NCBI RefSeq assembly: GCF_030272615.1 | Contig: NC_081410.1 | Coordinates: 225,609,415 to 225,673,414, forward strand | Origin: Cryptomeria japonica | Lineage: Eukaryota; Streptophyta; Pinopsida; Cupressales; Cupressaceae | Direction: 5' to 3' | Length of the DNA stretch: 64,000 nucleotides | In this document: piece after piece, positions 22,716 to 33,381 of the stretch | Numbering within the stretch: the first letter of the stretch is position 1 | How the letters are laid out: each line of letters starts with the position of its first letter | Notes under the pieces: model-generated | Told to the model about the DNA's origin: nothing | Seen by the model: only the letters and a program-made list of their open reading frames with translations | The model's database searches: none | Made by a program: the position numbers and the translations under genes

Positions 22716-25446
22716 AAATAAACTTAGGCTCTCTTTTCATTTGTTTTATGAATATAGGGATTTAGAAGAAATTTCCATGTATTTAACACTCTGATTTCTT
22801 TTCTTTTCTGAGTATTATCAAAGGTAAAATTTATGATATGCTGGTGTCTAAGATGAATAAATTTATTAAGATAATAGCAAAGTAATAGGTTTATATCTTG
22901 CAATTAAATAACCATAGGATTCAATAACTTCATAGCAAATAAAAGAATTAATCTAAAGTTTAATAAATTCAAATTAAGAAATTAGAAGAGATGAATGCTT
23001 GATTTTATTCTTAAACTTAATTGTGAAATTTCATTTCTGTTACTATTATTTTCTAGGGTCCAAAAAGAAACTTAAATCTTATAATAGAGAAATAAACTCA
23101 ATATTCACCTTTAAAACAACATGCATACATTCATTGAAATATTAACAATAAATACTATCCATATTTTTTTTCTGCAAGTAGAATGAAGGTAAATATTAAT
23201 TAAAAAGCTGATTTTCTTTTATATTTCAAAAAGAAACTTTTGCATGCAAATCAAGCAACTCTTTCTTTTTTCAAAGTAGAAAATGGAAGCATATCTGGCT
23301 TTTTACAACTCTTTCAATATTCTACAACTTTACAAGATGTTTCTTTATTTAACTACAATACTAAATCTCATGTCCTATTTTAAAATTACAACTTGCCTCT
23401 CATTCAACGAATGAGGTATATTTCTACTAACAAATTTAAACAAATAACTGCAAATGGATCTAAGTATCTTCAACAATAATCTTCTGCATCTTATCACTGT
23501 TCCTATTCTCTTCTCCTGACTTTCCTGCATAATAAAACAAAATATGACCACAGAGTGCTCACCTCCCAGCCTAGGCTAACTGGTAGCCACCCCCGAGCTC
23601 GGAGAACCAATTCCTAGACGGGTAACAAACAGGCAAACACATAGAAGGCAAAATACATACAGATTTTCAGACACACTCCCAACTTGGCTACACAGCACCA
23701 CACTTTGGTGATGATCTTTTCAAAGGGTGGTAGTGGACCAATACCCTGAGGAGAACTACAAGTATTGAAAAACAAGTAGCCACCTCATGGCACAATAAAT
23801 ATATCAAGAATCTCAACCCCTTAATCCTTATGCCCCCCAAAGGCATTCTAGCCTTATATCCCTCCTTCTGACCCCCATTGCACAAACATGCCATGCAGCA
23901 AGGGTCACACAAAGATCCCTTGTGATCTCTCTCAAACGAGAGTCTCTCACTCGAGGGTTGTCACTGCTACCACCCACAAGATCCTCTTCTCTCCCAAGAG
24001 TAAGAGGTCTTGAGAAAACTCCCAAAAACACAACAAAGCATAATGCAAGATTTTCAACTGAAATTCTAAAACAAGACATACAAAAACACAGATTTCTTTC
24101 ACCAATCATACACTCAAACATAAGCAAGAAAATAACCATTTTAAAGAATATTCAAACCAACCTTAATCTGCCCAATGGTAGTTTGATATTTGAGGAAGAG
24201 CTACCCAATCCACGAATCTTCTTTCTTCTACCCTTAGTCAAATTTTTCTATTCCAAACTATTATTTTCTTTTCAAAGTTTCTCTTGTCTCCAAAAATGGA
24301 GAGTGGGTGATTACCCTCAAATTCCCAAAATCTTGCTTAAGAAGCTCATTCTCTGAGTTCTCACAAGTTTCTAAAAAAAACAAAAAGGAAAGAAAAGCAG
24401 AATGCAAAAAGACTCTCCTTCCAAAAAGAAAAATCTAAATTAGATTTAAACTTTTAATTTTCAATTTTCGCACAACTCAAAAAAGCCAATTTTTAAAGCG
24501 TTAAAAAGATCATTAAAAAGTAGAAACTTGCCTAAAATTACCCCTAACCCCTAGGTATACCTTATGGGCTTTAGGAAACCCTATTAAACTACCCCTAGGT
24601 GTTCATTTAACCCATTTTATACCCCTCTGAAGTTTATTTTCGGGTCAAACATACGTTGACCACTCCAAAGATTATATTCCCAAAGTATTTATGACAACAC
24701 ATCATATTATTTAAGAAAAACTATAATTAAACACTTTCCCACCAAGAGACACAAATAAAACATTTAAATTTAAATCCACACATGTCAAGTGACACAAATA
24801 AAACACTGTTACAAATTAAAATATGGAATTGTCTCTTGTGGTTTTTACACATTAAATTAAATAACACTTAACACTCATGCAGCATATACTGTTACGAATA
24901 AAATACAACACAAACGGGGTGTTGTCTCTCCAAATAGACAACCCCTAGCTTACGAACACACATAAGTCTAGGTTTGGTTCTCCGTAATTTCCATGGTCAC
25001 ATGGTAAATTTCCTGCGCATCTCAATTTACACATTAGTACTTTCAAATATCCATATATAATATAATTCAAAAGTATAACAATACACATCATCACTTGCAT
25101 AAAATTTTCATCTGCACAGATTAAATACATCTTTCATCAAGCAATTTCAGATAAGCAAATTTCATCCCAATTCACATAAACTAAACCACACATCATAGTT
25201 CTATTATCATAGCAAAGTCCTGCAAATTAAATAATGACATCTATCATTGCAATATCATCCTATCTAACAATCATGTAGTGTTCTATCTCATAAAGCATAT
25301 AAGTAAATCATCAAAACATAGCAATGTTATCCAAATCCTGAAATCATATAAGTTCTAAGTCTCAAAATGCATCAAAATAAAGTATCCATAATAGTCTAAA
25401 TATAAAATCCATTGAATGTCAGACTGAGTCGAGGTGAGGCCTCACA

Positions 25447-25912
25447 ATTCTCTCAAGTGATCCTTAGGATCCCCTTTTCCTCTATATTTATCAAGTTTTG
25501 GTATCTCCCAATGACTAGGAAAAGGTGGCATTGGAATGCTTGGATCGAAAGGATAGGGACATATATCCTTAATACAAAATTTGTAAGATAATGTCTTATT
25601 TTTCTTGAGAGTGTCCAACTCTTGTCTTAATGCTCTAAGTTCATCCAAAATAAGATTATTTGTAGGTGTTATCTTTGGTGTTTTTGTAGAACATTTGTAA
25701 CCTGGTTGTAAGTAAAAAGGTCTATGATCTTCTACTTTGTCATTATTGTTTTTCTTAGTATGTTTAGATTCACTAGAATTTTCATTTACCATGAGTAATG
25801 ATATGTCAAAATTAGAGGGTATTTTGAAACCTTCATCGACAAGGGCTTTGAAATATTGTTGTGGATTGCATTTGACAATTTTTTTTAAATAGTGTAGTGA
25901 ATCTATTATCAT
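25447..25912 (-). pseudogene. Gypsy gag N-terminal part, upstream of insertion
   Basis: This frame of about 155 residues begins at MIIDSLHYLKKIVKCNPQQY and ends DKYRGKGDPKDHLREL, the segment immediately before the capsid-like domain in Tat-type gag (DPKDHIREF is usual). It contains QELDTLKKNKTLS and PFDPSIPMPPFPSHW. It ends exactly at the solo-LTR insertion. A Lys/Glu-rich extension runs upstream to about 26.05 kb out of frame. Confidence 0.8.
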
Positions 25913-26049
25913 GAAGTGCTCCCTCTACATGTTCTTGGGTTACCTCTTCATTTTCAGCTTCATTTTTTTTCTTCCTCATCCCCAACAAAAATGTGTTCCT
26001 CATCATCAAGGTTTTTCTCCCAAGGTTTATCTTCTTCTTGTTTCATTTC

Positions 26050-26914
26050 TCTTCTTTGTTAGGTTCTTGTTTTAATAGGAATATGTGACTGTTTTGATCT
26101 TTGACCTAAGACTAGTGATATGATAATGTATGAGACTTGACTATATGAATTGGATTGGAATCTAAATGAATTTTTTATACAAATGATAAGCTTGATATGA
26201 TAAAGATAAATCTGGAATAATCTTCAAGCAACTCTAAGTCTGAAAATAATTGTGTAAGGATTTAATCATGTTATGATGGATAGACACAAGGACAAATGAT
26301 CAAGAGAGGATATGTTCAAATAGGATATGATGAACTCCAATCAAGTCACCCTACTCAAAGATACTAATGTGTTCCCTAACTCAAGGGTGATGGACCTCAA
26401 GTGACAAGGGTGATCAATAACCAATGTTTGATTCAAGATCGAAGGAGAGTAACCTAAGTACAAGCTTAAGGTTCCTTTTTAACCAATGATGGATATGAAA
26501 TAGGTATATGACTTAATGGAATGATCTAAATATGCAAGGACTAAATATTAAAACCTCAAAGATCAAACTCGAAGAATGATGCCCTAAGAGACTTGGAATA
26601 ACTATGTTTTGAGTTTTCTGCCTCAAAGGTGTAGTTTCTGATGTCAAAAAACACACCTATGTTCAAAAGCATGGATTCAATTTCAAAGGTGTAGTTTTTG
26701 ATGTCAAAAAACACAACTTCTATGTTCAAAAGCATGGATTCAATGTTTAGAGACAATGTTGCTTGTTTTGCAATTTTGATCAAGTTATGCTTTGTGGTAA
26801 GTGACCTAGTGTGACAAGAAATCACTTTAAGCACAAGAACATAGTGTCTGAATGTATGATAGGAAGTAGTATAAACATAAATTTAGGTTATATAGCCCCT
26901 CAAGGCCAATTTTT
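26050..26914 (-). other. Gypsy 5' leader/LTR side, unresolved, with a tandem duplication
   Basis: No gene is seen. The only clear structure is an imperfect two-copy tandem repeat at about 26622-26743 (period about 60), with the shared phrase AGGTGTAGTTT then GATGTCAAAAAACACA. This should hold the gypsy leader or 5' LTR, but neither PBS nor LTR ends were identified. It ends at the long LTR start at 26915. Confidence 0.35.
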
Positions 26915-27461
26915 TGTAATTCGCCTCCTTTGACCAGACTCTATTTAACCTAGTTTGACTCTGGTTGACCTCATATATTGTTTATGTGGTTGGATGATGC
27001 TCTATGTTGTGACGACTTTAATCATGATACTAGGCTACAATGTTTTGGATTTAATAAATGTTGGTTATGCATTGTATCTTTATGGATGCTTAGATGTTAT
27101 ATTTTATACTTATATACTGACCATGGACTAACATATTTACTTTATGTATGAGATATATCATGTGTTCATTTTCATTATGATCATGAGTCTATATGGGGTG
27201 CAAGGGGATGATCTTCCATCACTCACTTCAGAGAGACACGGAATATAAAAAATCTCCTCCATCGGTGTGCCTGTAAATGTTGGATATATGTATGCATTTT
27301 TTCTTGGTGATGTAGGTTTGCAGGTACAAGGAATTGCCTCCACCTGGTTCACAGGTTTGAGCATGCCTACATAATACCAATTGAAGTTATGGGAGAAAAC
27401 TTAAGGCCCTTTCTCAAACCATAGCCTTTACTCGACACCAGAGCAATATATCTTGTCTTGT

Positions 27462-27466
27462 GTTTA
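27462..27466. repeat. Target-site duplication of the minus-strand Copia (GTTTA, mutated)
   Basis: GTTTA here pairs with GTCTA at 34962-34966. The uninterrupted sister LTR reads CTTGTGTCTACC near 48534-48542, showing that GTCTA is the original target and that this copy has one C-to-T change. Confidence 0.85.
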
Positions 27467-28975
27467 TGATAAATCAATGATGAACAGTGAGTACCAAACC
27501 GGTACTGAGAGTGGGGGGTGAATCAGTATAGACACAACTTCTTTTCCTGAACCAGTCTGACTGCAAATAGTGCACTTGATAAACAAACACTAATATCGGT
27601 CTAAACTAGATTACTACTAGTTAAACATTATGAGACTGTGAAAGACATAAACCGGCAACACTTAGCTTTCCATACAATCTACTCTCTCATTTCCACTTTA
27701 TCCTTATGCATAAACAGATAATCTATCATCAGAGATACAATAATTTACTAGAACAACATGACTCACCACTGAACAGGAAATAACAAAACATCACATGAAA
27801 GAGGCATCACACATGACACACATATTTTTCACGTGGAAACCCAACTAGGAAAAACCATGGTGGGGATGAATACCCATAAGCTGTTTTTGAACTTTTTAGA
27901 AGTTCTCTCTGTTAGGAGCCTAGCTCGGTTAAAGCCTGTTATAATAGGTTCTGTTAGGAACCGATCCTATTAGGGATCACCCGGTTAAGGGTTAAACCCT
28001 GTTAAAGGTTACCTTGTTAGAGGATTTTATGAACTCAATGGCTTTGAGTCACCCTGCTAAAGGATTTACAACAAGCTGGTTAAAGCTACCCTGTTAAGGG
28101 ATTTTCCAACTATTGAAGTGATTAGAGATCAATAGGTATTACAATGATCTGGTAATAGCACTCAATGCCAATGCAGATCCATTTTAGTTCCTTCCTTCTG
28201 CACACACACTTTGCAGGTATCAATTCTCTTATTTGGTCTGGCAAGAATCACGTATCTCTTCTCTTAGATACACACACAACATTTTCCAACAACCTTAACA
28301 TGAAACACAACATCGACCTTATATGAAATAGATAGGTCGGTAGCATAAACCCTAAACCCTAAACATTTAGGTTGATAAATTCAATCAATTCAATCCTGAC
28401 CATTGAACACTTTTCATATGAATACAACAGTCTTGAACAGATCTCAAGACATTCTCCATCGTTCATTCTTCACCGCTTCTTGGAGGCGATAACCCATCAC
28501 GTGTTCTTCACCATTTGCAGGGAATTTGCACATTCCCGAGGTAGATAGGATCAATCTCCTTCATGCAAGATCCTTCACGTGCATGAGGCTGACATGGCAA
28601 CATGATCTGATCTCTATTACAATGCTAACTCATCACACAATGTCATCGGTTGAATTACACAGGCTCGAAACACTTCAACCGAAAACCCTGAGGCTGGGAC
28701 TAACAACCGGTAGTCATACCATATTAAACCTTGATAGAAAACATTTCATATACGAGTTCACTTGGATAAACATACCACTTCACCTTTTACACATATACCT
28801 GTTCACAACATTATACCGGTTCACTTTGCTAGTTGCTTAACTTCAATAAATTGGTTCACTCTTCAACATATTTACCGGTTCACTCTTCAGCATATTATCG
28901 GTTCACTCTTCAGCATATTGACATCAATGACAACATAATATCATCATGTTAACATACTCTGCACATATGCCAACA
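27467..28975 (-). repeat. 3' LTR of the minus-strand Copia (1509 bp)
   Basis: It starts TGATAAATCAATGATG and ends ATATGCCAACA. It is about 70 bp shorter than the 5' copy, partly because a segment near 33906 is missing. It carries the GGGGGGTGAATCAG run near its U5 end, repeated CCGGTTCACTCTTCA phrases near 28857-28915, and a short telomere-like AAACCCTAAACCCTAAAC near 28348. Confidence 0.9.
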
Positions 28976-28990
28976 ATCTTCCCCTTTGGC
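28976..28990 (-). promoter_or_regulatory. Polypurine tract of the minus-strand Copia
   Basis: The plus-strand ATCTTCCCCTTTGG is CCAAAGGGGAAGAT on the minus strand and abuts the 3' LTR. Confidence 0.88.
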
Positions 28991-29220
28991 ATTGATGGCA
29001 ATATACAAAGATATCTCCCTTTCTGCATCACATCTTCTCCTTAATACTATAGATATCTTCTTCGCTTCACATCTTCTCCCCCTTTGATAACAATGCCAAA
29101 GTGGAGGCATGAGCTTCCCTGTTCCACTATGTTGTTCCCCCTAAGGAGTACCATCCTTCAACACATCAATCCTGAAAGGATATAGCAAAGTAAGATCTGA
29201 CTGATGTGGAGCACAAACCT

Positions 29221-30045
29221 TTAGTTTACCTCTTGAAGGGGCAGCACCCCTAATTCACCTCTCAAATAGGTAAATGTATCCTTCGGTAGAGGCTTGGTGA
29301 ATATGTCTACTAACTGCTCCTTAATGAAAACATGTTCCAATACCACCTCTTTGTTATGAACCTTTTCCCTCAAGAAATGATACTTGAGTTCAAAGTGCTT
29401 GGTTCTAGCATGTAAACCCAGATTCTTGGAGATGTTAATTGCACTTGTATTATCACAAAATATACTTACCAGTTCAGATACAGGAACTTTGAAGCCATTC
29501 AATACATGCTTCATCCAAATAGCCTGCATGCAGTTCATAAAAGCTACAACATACTCCACTTCTGCTGTAGACTGAGAGATACAACTCTTCTTTTTACTCA
29601 TCCATGAGACCAGTCTACCACCGAGAAAGAATGCACCACCAGTTGTGCTCTTCCGATCATCCACATTACCAGCCCAATCAGCATCTGTGAACACTTTCAA
29701 GTTGAAATCATCATTGTATGGATACCATAATCCATAGTCAATAGTTCCCTTCAGATATCTAAGAATCCGCTTGACTGCTACCAGGTGGGATTCTCTTGGG
29801 CTTTTTTGAAACCGAGTGGTAATACCCACTGCATGTGCAATGTCCGGTCTACTATGCACTACATAATGCAACTTACCAATCATTGATCGGTATTCCTTCT
29901 CATTTACCAATGCCGAGTCATCCTCTTTTGATAGTTTACAACTGGTCACCATTGGTGTACCAATCATTTTGCTATTTTCCATGCCAAAGGTCTTCAACAC
30001 CTCTTTGACATACTTGGACTGAGTAATAAAGATTCCATCTTTCAT
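29221..30045 (-). pseudogene. Copia RT C terminus and RNase H (long open frame)
   Basis: This is a 274-residue frame separated from the RT piece upstream by one stop. It shows the usual Copia C-terminal order: IFITQSKYVKEVLKTFGME, SRPDIAHAVG, RILRYLKGTIDYGLWY, then RNase H with VFTDADWAGNVDDRKSTTGG (first Asp), SQSTAEVEYVV (Glu), IFCDNTSAINISKN (Asp), and the end RTKHFELKYHFLREKV and FTKPLPKDTF. Key RNase H residues appear intact. The frame ends LPLQEVN, a normal length for the family. Confidence 0.93.
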
Positions 30046-30054
30046 TTGCTGAAT

Positions 30055-30672
30055 CTACAGTCCAATGAAGAACTTAATCTCCCCTATGAGTGACATCTCA
30101 AATTTCCTCTTCATCTCATCTGTAAAGTCACGACTCATCTTGTCATCTCCACCAAAGATTATGTCATCAACAAATACTTCACAGATCAAAATCTGATCTC
30201 CTTCTAATTTCAAGTAGATATTGCTATCTTCACTTGATCTTTCAAATCCAATCTTCACAAGATGGGAGTGAAAGCATTCATACCATGCTCTAGGTGCCTG
30301 CTTCAGTCCATACAAGGCTTTATGTAGCCTACACACCATGTCATTGCCTTCTGATAGGGAAAACCCATCTGGTTTCTCTATATACACCTCCTCTTTAAGT
30401 ATTCCATTTAGAAATGCAGATTTTACATCCATTTGGTATACCTTGAATCCTTTAAAAGCTGCATATGCAAGAATCATGCGAACTCCTTCCAATCTTGCTA
30501 TTGGAGCAAAGGCTTCTCCATAGTCTTCTCCTTCTTCTTGGGCATATCCTTTACATACTAGTCTGGCTTTGTTCCTTACCATTGTGCCATCCTCATTCAG
30601 TTTATTTCTAAACACCCATTTGGTTCCAATGACATTTATATGCTTCGGTCTGGACCAAAGACCATGTACCAT
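30055..30672 (-). pseudogene. Copia reverse transcriptase
   Basis: This 205-residue frame has [17 protein letters not shown] at its start, [40 protein letters not shown] (first catalytic Asp), [15 protein letters not shown] and [10 protein letters not shown] (catalytic Asp pair). Catalytic residues are present. The N-terminal junction to the integrase-linker frame near 30.67-30.71 kb needs a frame change plus a stop in what is usually EDWIKAMEEE, and the C-terminal side ends in a stop before QQMKDGIFI. Confidence 0.93.
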
Positions 30673-30712
30673 TCTTTTCTATCTGATCAAGTACCTCTTC
30701 CATTTCCTTGAT

Positions 30713-31387
30713 CTAGTCTTCATCTTTATGTGCCTCTTTGAATGATTTAGGCTCAAATTCAGAGATCATACATGAGTTTTCTCTAACCTTTCTTCTTGTA
30801 AGAATTCCTGCATCTTTGTGTCCTATGATCTGCTTTGGATCATGATTGAGTTTGACATACCTAGGTATATTCTTAACAGATTCCTCTTGCTTTTCTTCTT
30901 CATCTTCATCTTCATTAGCATCAGCATTGATCGGTGTAGGAGCACAATTACTGGTACTGGGCTGATTTGCAACTGGTTCCCAGAAGGTTACTACTGGTTC
31001 ATCTCCTACATGCTCTCTGTCAGTTTCCTCAGGTTTCTCAGAGTTTTCATCAACCCTAACATTGATGCTTTCAACAATTCTTTGAGTCCTATTGTTGAAA
31101 CATTTGAGAGCTTTACTCTTGGTGGAATATCCTAAGAATATTCCCTCATCACATTTTGCATCGAATTTTCTTTGATGTTCACTCCTCTTGATATAAAATT
31201 TGCTACCAAACACTCTGAAGTAGCTTACTAATGGTGTCTTACGGGTCCAGTACTCATACGGAGTCTTATCCTTTCCTTTCTTGATGAGTACTTGGTTCAT
31301 TGTGTAGACTGCAATGCTCACTGCTTCTCTCCAAAAGGTGTGAGCAATGTTTCCCTGGATTAACATAGTTCTAGCCACTTCAACCAT
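30713..31387 (-). pseudogene. Copia integrase C terminus and linker
   Basis: This 224-residue frame continues the integrase after its catalytic region. It has MVEVARTMLIQGNIAHTFWR, REAVSIAVYTMNQV, TPYEYWTRKTPLVSYFRVFG, YSTKSKALKCFNNRTQRIVE and an acidic linker (EDEDEEEKQEE). The residues just upstream, read through two stops, are NGLAKRNNWT, where family members have NGVVERKNRT. The catalytic Glu is therefore Lys. Confidence 0.9.
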
Positions 31388-31429
31388 AGTCCAGTTGTTC
31401 CTCTTTGCTAAGCCATTCTATTGTGGAGT

Positions 31430-32272
31430 CTAGGGGGCAGACAGTTGCCTCTTGATGCCATTCTCTTCACAATATTTGTTGAATTCATCGGAAGTGAATT
31501 CCCCTCCTTGATTAGTTCCAAGGCATTTGATTCTTCTATTGCTTTCCTTTTCTACCAATGCTATGAAAGCTTTGAACTTTCCAAAGGCTTCAGACTGGTC
31601 CTTCAAGAGTGTGACCCACATCATTCTTGAGCAATCATCTGCAAGAATCATAAAATACCTATCTCCCTGCACACTCCTAGTTTTCATAGGACCACACAAA
31701 TCAATATGCACAAGATCAAGTAAATTGTCTGCAGTGAAGGATTTACCTTTGAAAATTGAGGAAGACATTTTCCCCAGTTGACACTCTCTGCCCAAAGGAT
31801 TTTCCAGTTTGCTTAGCACTGGCAATCCTCTAACTACCTTGATCTTACTGGCCTTCACAATGTTATCAAAGTTAACATGGCAGAGTCTCCTATGCCATAT
31901 CCAGCTATCATTAAACTTAGCCATAAGACATGTACTGACATTTGTATTCACCTGAAATAGGTTACCTTTGGTCTGCATACTAGTAGCCATTAGTTCACCA
32001 TTCTTTCCTTTAATTTTGCACACTCCATTTTTAAATTCCAAAGTGAGTCTACTATCATTCAGCTGGGCAACACTCAATAGGTTGTGTCTGAGACCTTCCA
32101 CCCAATACACATTGTCAGCACTACTCTTTCTATTTAGAGAGATAGACCCTCTGCCTTTGACCATACATGGTGCATCAATACCAAAACGAACCACACCACC
32201 ATCATACTCTTCCAGAGATAGAAACTTGCTCTGGTCACCAGTCATATGGTGAGAACAACCACTATCAATAAT
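31430..32272 (-). pseudogene. Copia protease, GAG-pre-integrase and integrase core
   Basis: A stop replaces the usual Trp before IIDSGCSHHMTGD (near 32.26 kb). The protease catalytic DSG is present, but the link to gag is broken. The frame continues with VEGLRHNLLSVAQLND, the pre-integrase HRRLCHVNFDNIVKA, a Cys motif (GRECQLGKM), DLCGPMKTRSVQGDRYF and DDCSRMMWVTLLKDQ (first integrase Asp). LGTNQGGEFTSDEF follows, where the second catalytic Asp (SDQGGEF in the sister Copia) is Asn. It ends QLSAP before a stop. The changes fit single C:G-to-T:A transitions. Confidence 0.92.
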
Positions 32273-33310
32273 CTACTCATTGGAATTATAAAAGCGGGAG
32301 ACAAGAGCCTTCTTGTCTAACACATCTTCCTTGACTGCAACAAACACAATATCTTCATTTTCTTCATCTTTTGATTCCTCATCAGTGACACCTTCATCAA
32401 TTGCTACAAAACAGTTTCTCCGGTTTCGTCCTTTGAACTTCTTGAACTTTTCCAGTTTGTCCTTGTTATCACCATTAGGATAGTTTACAACAATGTGTCC
32501 TATCCTATTACAAGAGAAGCATTTCAAAGGGAGCTCACCTCTGTATTTACCAGTTCCCTTAGGAAGTCTCTTGGCAAGAAGAGCTTCAAATTCCATCAGG
32601 ATCTCCTCATCATCCATTTCTCTGTTTTGTCTTGGTTCACTACTGGTGCTTTCTTCTTTTCCTTTTCTAGATAGTGCAGCAGATGCTCTAAAAGCTGATT
32701 CAGTCTTCTGAATACTGCCATCAAAACTATTTAGCTCATAGGCTATCAAATTTGCAATGATAGAGTCTAGGGATACCTTGGTCTTGTCTATTGACCTCAA
32801 CTCCTGAGTAGAAGCAACCCTTATTGCATAGACCAGTAATAAGGACCTCAAGAATTTGCTAACAATAGTGGAATCATCAATTTTGCCTCCTGCACTCTTG
32901 ATGTCTCCAACAATAGTTTTGATTCTTATTCCATATTGTTGAATGGTCTCTCCTTCAATCATCCACATGTCTTCAAACTTTCCCCTAAGGCTTTCTTCCT
33001 TAGCTTGTTTCACATGCTCATAACCACCATAGATATTCTCAAGAGTATCCCATACTTCTTTAGGATTCTCTTTGTCCTGAACATCAATAAACTCAATGTC
33101 AGATAAACTGCTAATTAGGGCTTCCATGACTTGCCCATTCTCCTGAATCTCTCTTTTTTGATCATTGGTGAGAGTATCGATAGGGATAACATAAGCATTC
33201 TCAACATAGCTCAAATGTTGAGCACCCATGCTTTTGATGTATATCTTCATTCTGTCCTTCCATATTTTAAAATTATCTCTGTTGAACTTTGGACCTTCCC
33301 TCTTCATCAT
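32273..33310 (-). CDS. Copia gag
   Basis: This is an open 345-residue frame, a normal gag length. It starts at MMKREGPKFNRDNFKIWKDR (the N-terminal gag segment of this group), about 55 bp downstream of the PBS. UBN2-like signatures are VWDTLENIYGGYEHVKQA and YGIRIKTIVGDIKSAGG. A zinc knuckle at residues about 264-277 reads CFSCNRIGHIVVNY, where the last Cys is replaced by Tyr, so it is probably non-functional. The acidic C terminus leads into the protease across a TAG. Gag packages element RNA into particles in the cytoplasm. This copy is open but probably impaired. Confidence 0.9.
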   Translation of the reverse strand: MMKREGPKFNRDNFKIWKDRMKIYIKSMGAQHLSYVENAYVIPIDTLTNDQKREIQENGQVMEALISSLSDIEFIDVQDKENPKEVWDTLENIYGGYEHVKQAKEESLRGKFEDMWMIEGETIQQYGIRIKTIVGDIKSAGGKIDDSTIVSKFLRSLLLVYAIRVASTQELRSIDKTKVSLDSIIANLIAYELNSFDGSIQKTESAFRASAALSRKGKEESTSSEPRQNREMDDEEILMEFEALLAKRLPKGTGKYRGELPLKCFSCNRIGHIVVNYPNGDNKDKLEKFKKFKGRNRRNCFVAIDEGVTDEESKDEENEDIVFVAVKEDVLDKKALVSRFYNSNE

Positions 33311-33367
33311 TACAATAGGATCTTTTCCTCAAGCGATTAAGCTTCCAACATAGAGGAACTGGAGGAC

Positions 33368-33379
33368 GCTCTGATACCA
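33368..33379 (-). promoter_or_regulatory. Primer-binding site of the minus-strand Copia
   Basis: The plus-strand GCTCTGATACCA is TGGTATCAGAGC on the minus strand, two bases from the 5' LTR. Confidence 0.92.
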
Positions 33380-33381
33380 AT

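Larger units (their letters stand above)
21437..25446 (-). mobile_element. Solo long LTR (4010 bp) inside gypsy gag
   Basis: It begins TGTCATGCCC and ends GGCCTCACA, flanked by a perfect ATTCT duplication (21432-21436 and 25447-25451). The gag frame resumes on each side. By analogy with the GGCATTACA ends of related LTRs it is in minus orientation. It contains two AT microsatellites (21934-22012 and 22636-22711) that bracket a regular hairpin array. No PBS, PPT or coding domain is present. Small frames inside (for example 23922-24356) have no recognisable product. Confidence 0.85.
3430..26914 (-). mobile_element. Tat-like Ty3/gypsy element, minus strand, broken by four nested insertions
   Basis: Read on the minus strand, the recognisable order is gag (from about 25.9 kb), protease (about 20.2 kb), RT (about 8.1-7.2 kb), RNase H (about 5.6 kb), a second RNase H-like domain (about 5.2 kb) and integrase (4.9-3.4 kb). 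A second RNase H placed before integrase is characteristic of the Tat lineage. Four insertions, at 5573-7174, 8770-14936, 15081-19191 and 21437-25446, each carry 5-bp TSDs. Without them the body is about 6.7 kb, a plausible internal-region length. Its own LTRs could not be delimited. All domains carry stops, frameshifts or changed catalytic residues. Confidence 0.8.

Noticed and set aside
23922-24356. 144-residue ORF inside the solo LTR at 21437
   Set aside because: No domain, no counterpart in other long LTRs, and a short opposite-strand frame overlaps it; probably chance.
28345-28365. Telomere-like AAACCCTAAACCCTAAAC (also near 34290)
   Set aside because: Only about two and a half units, present at the same place in both LTRs of one Copia element, so it is part of the LTR.
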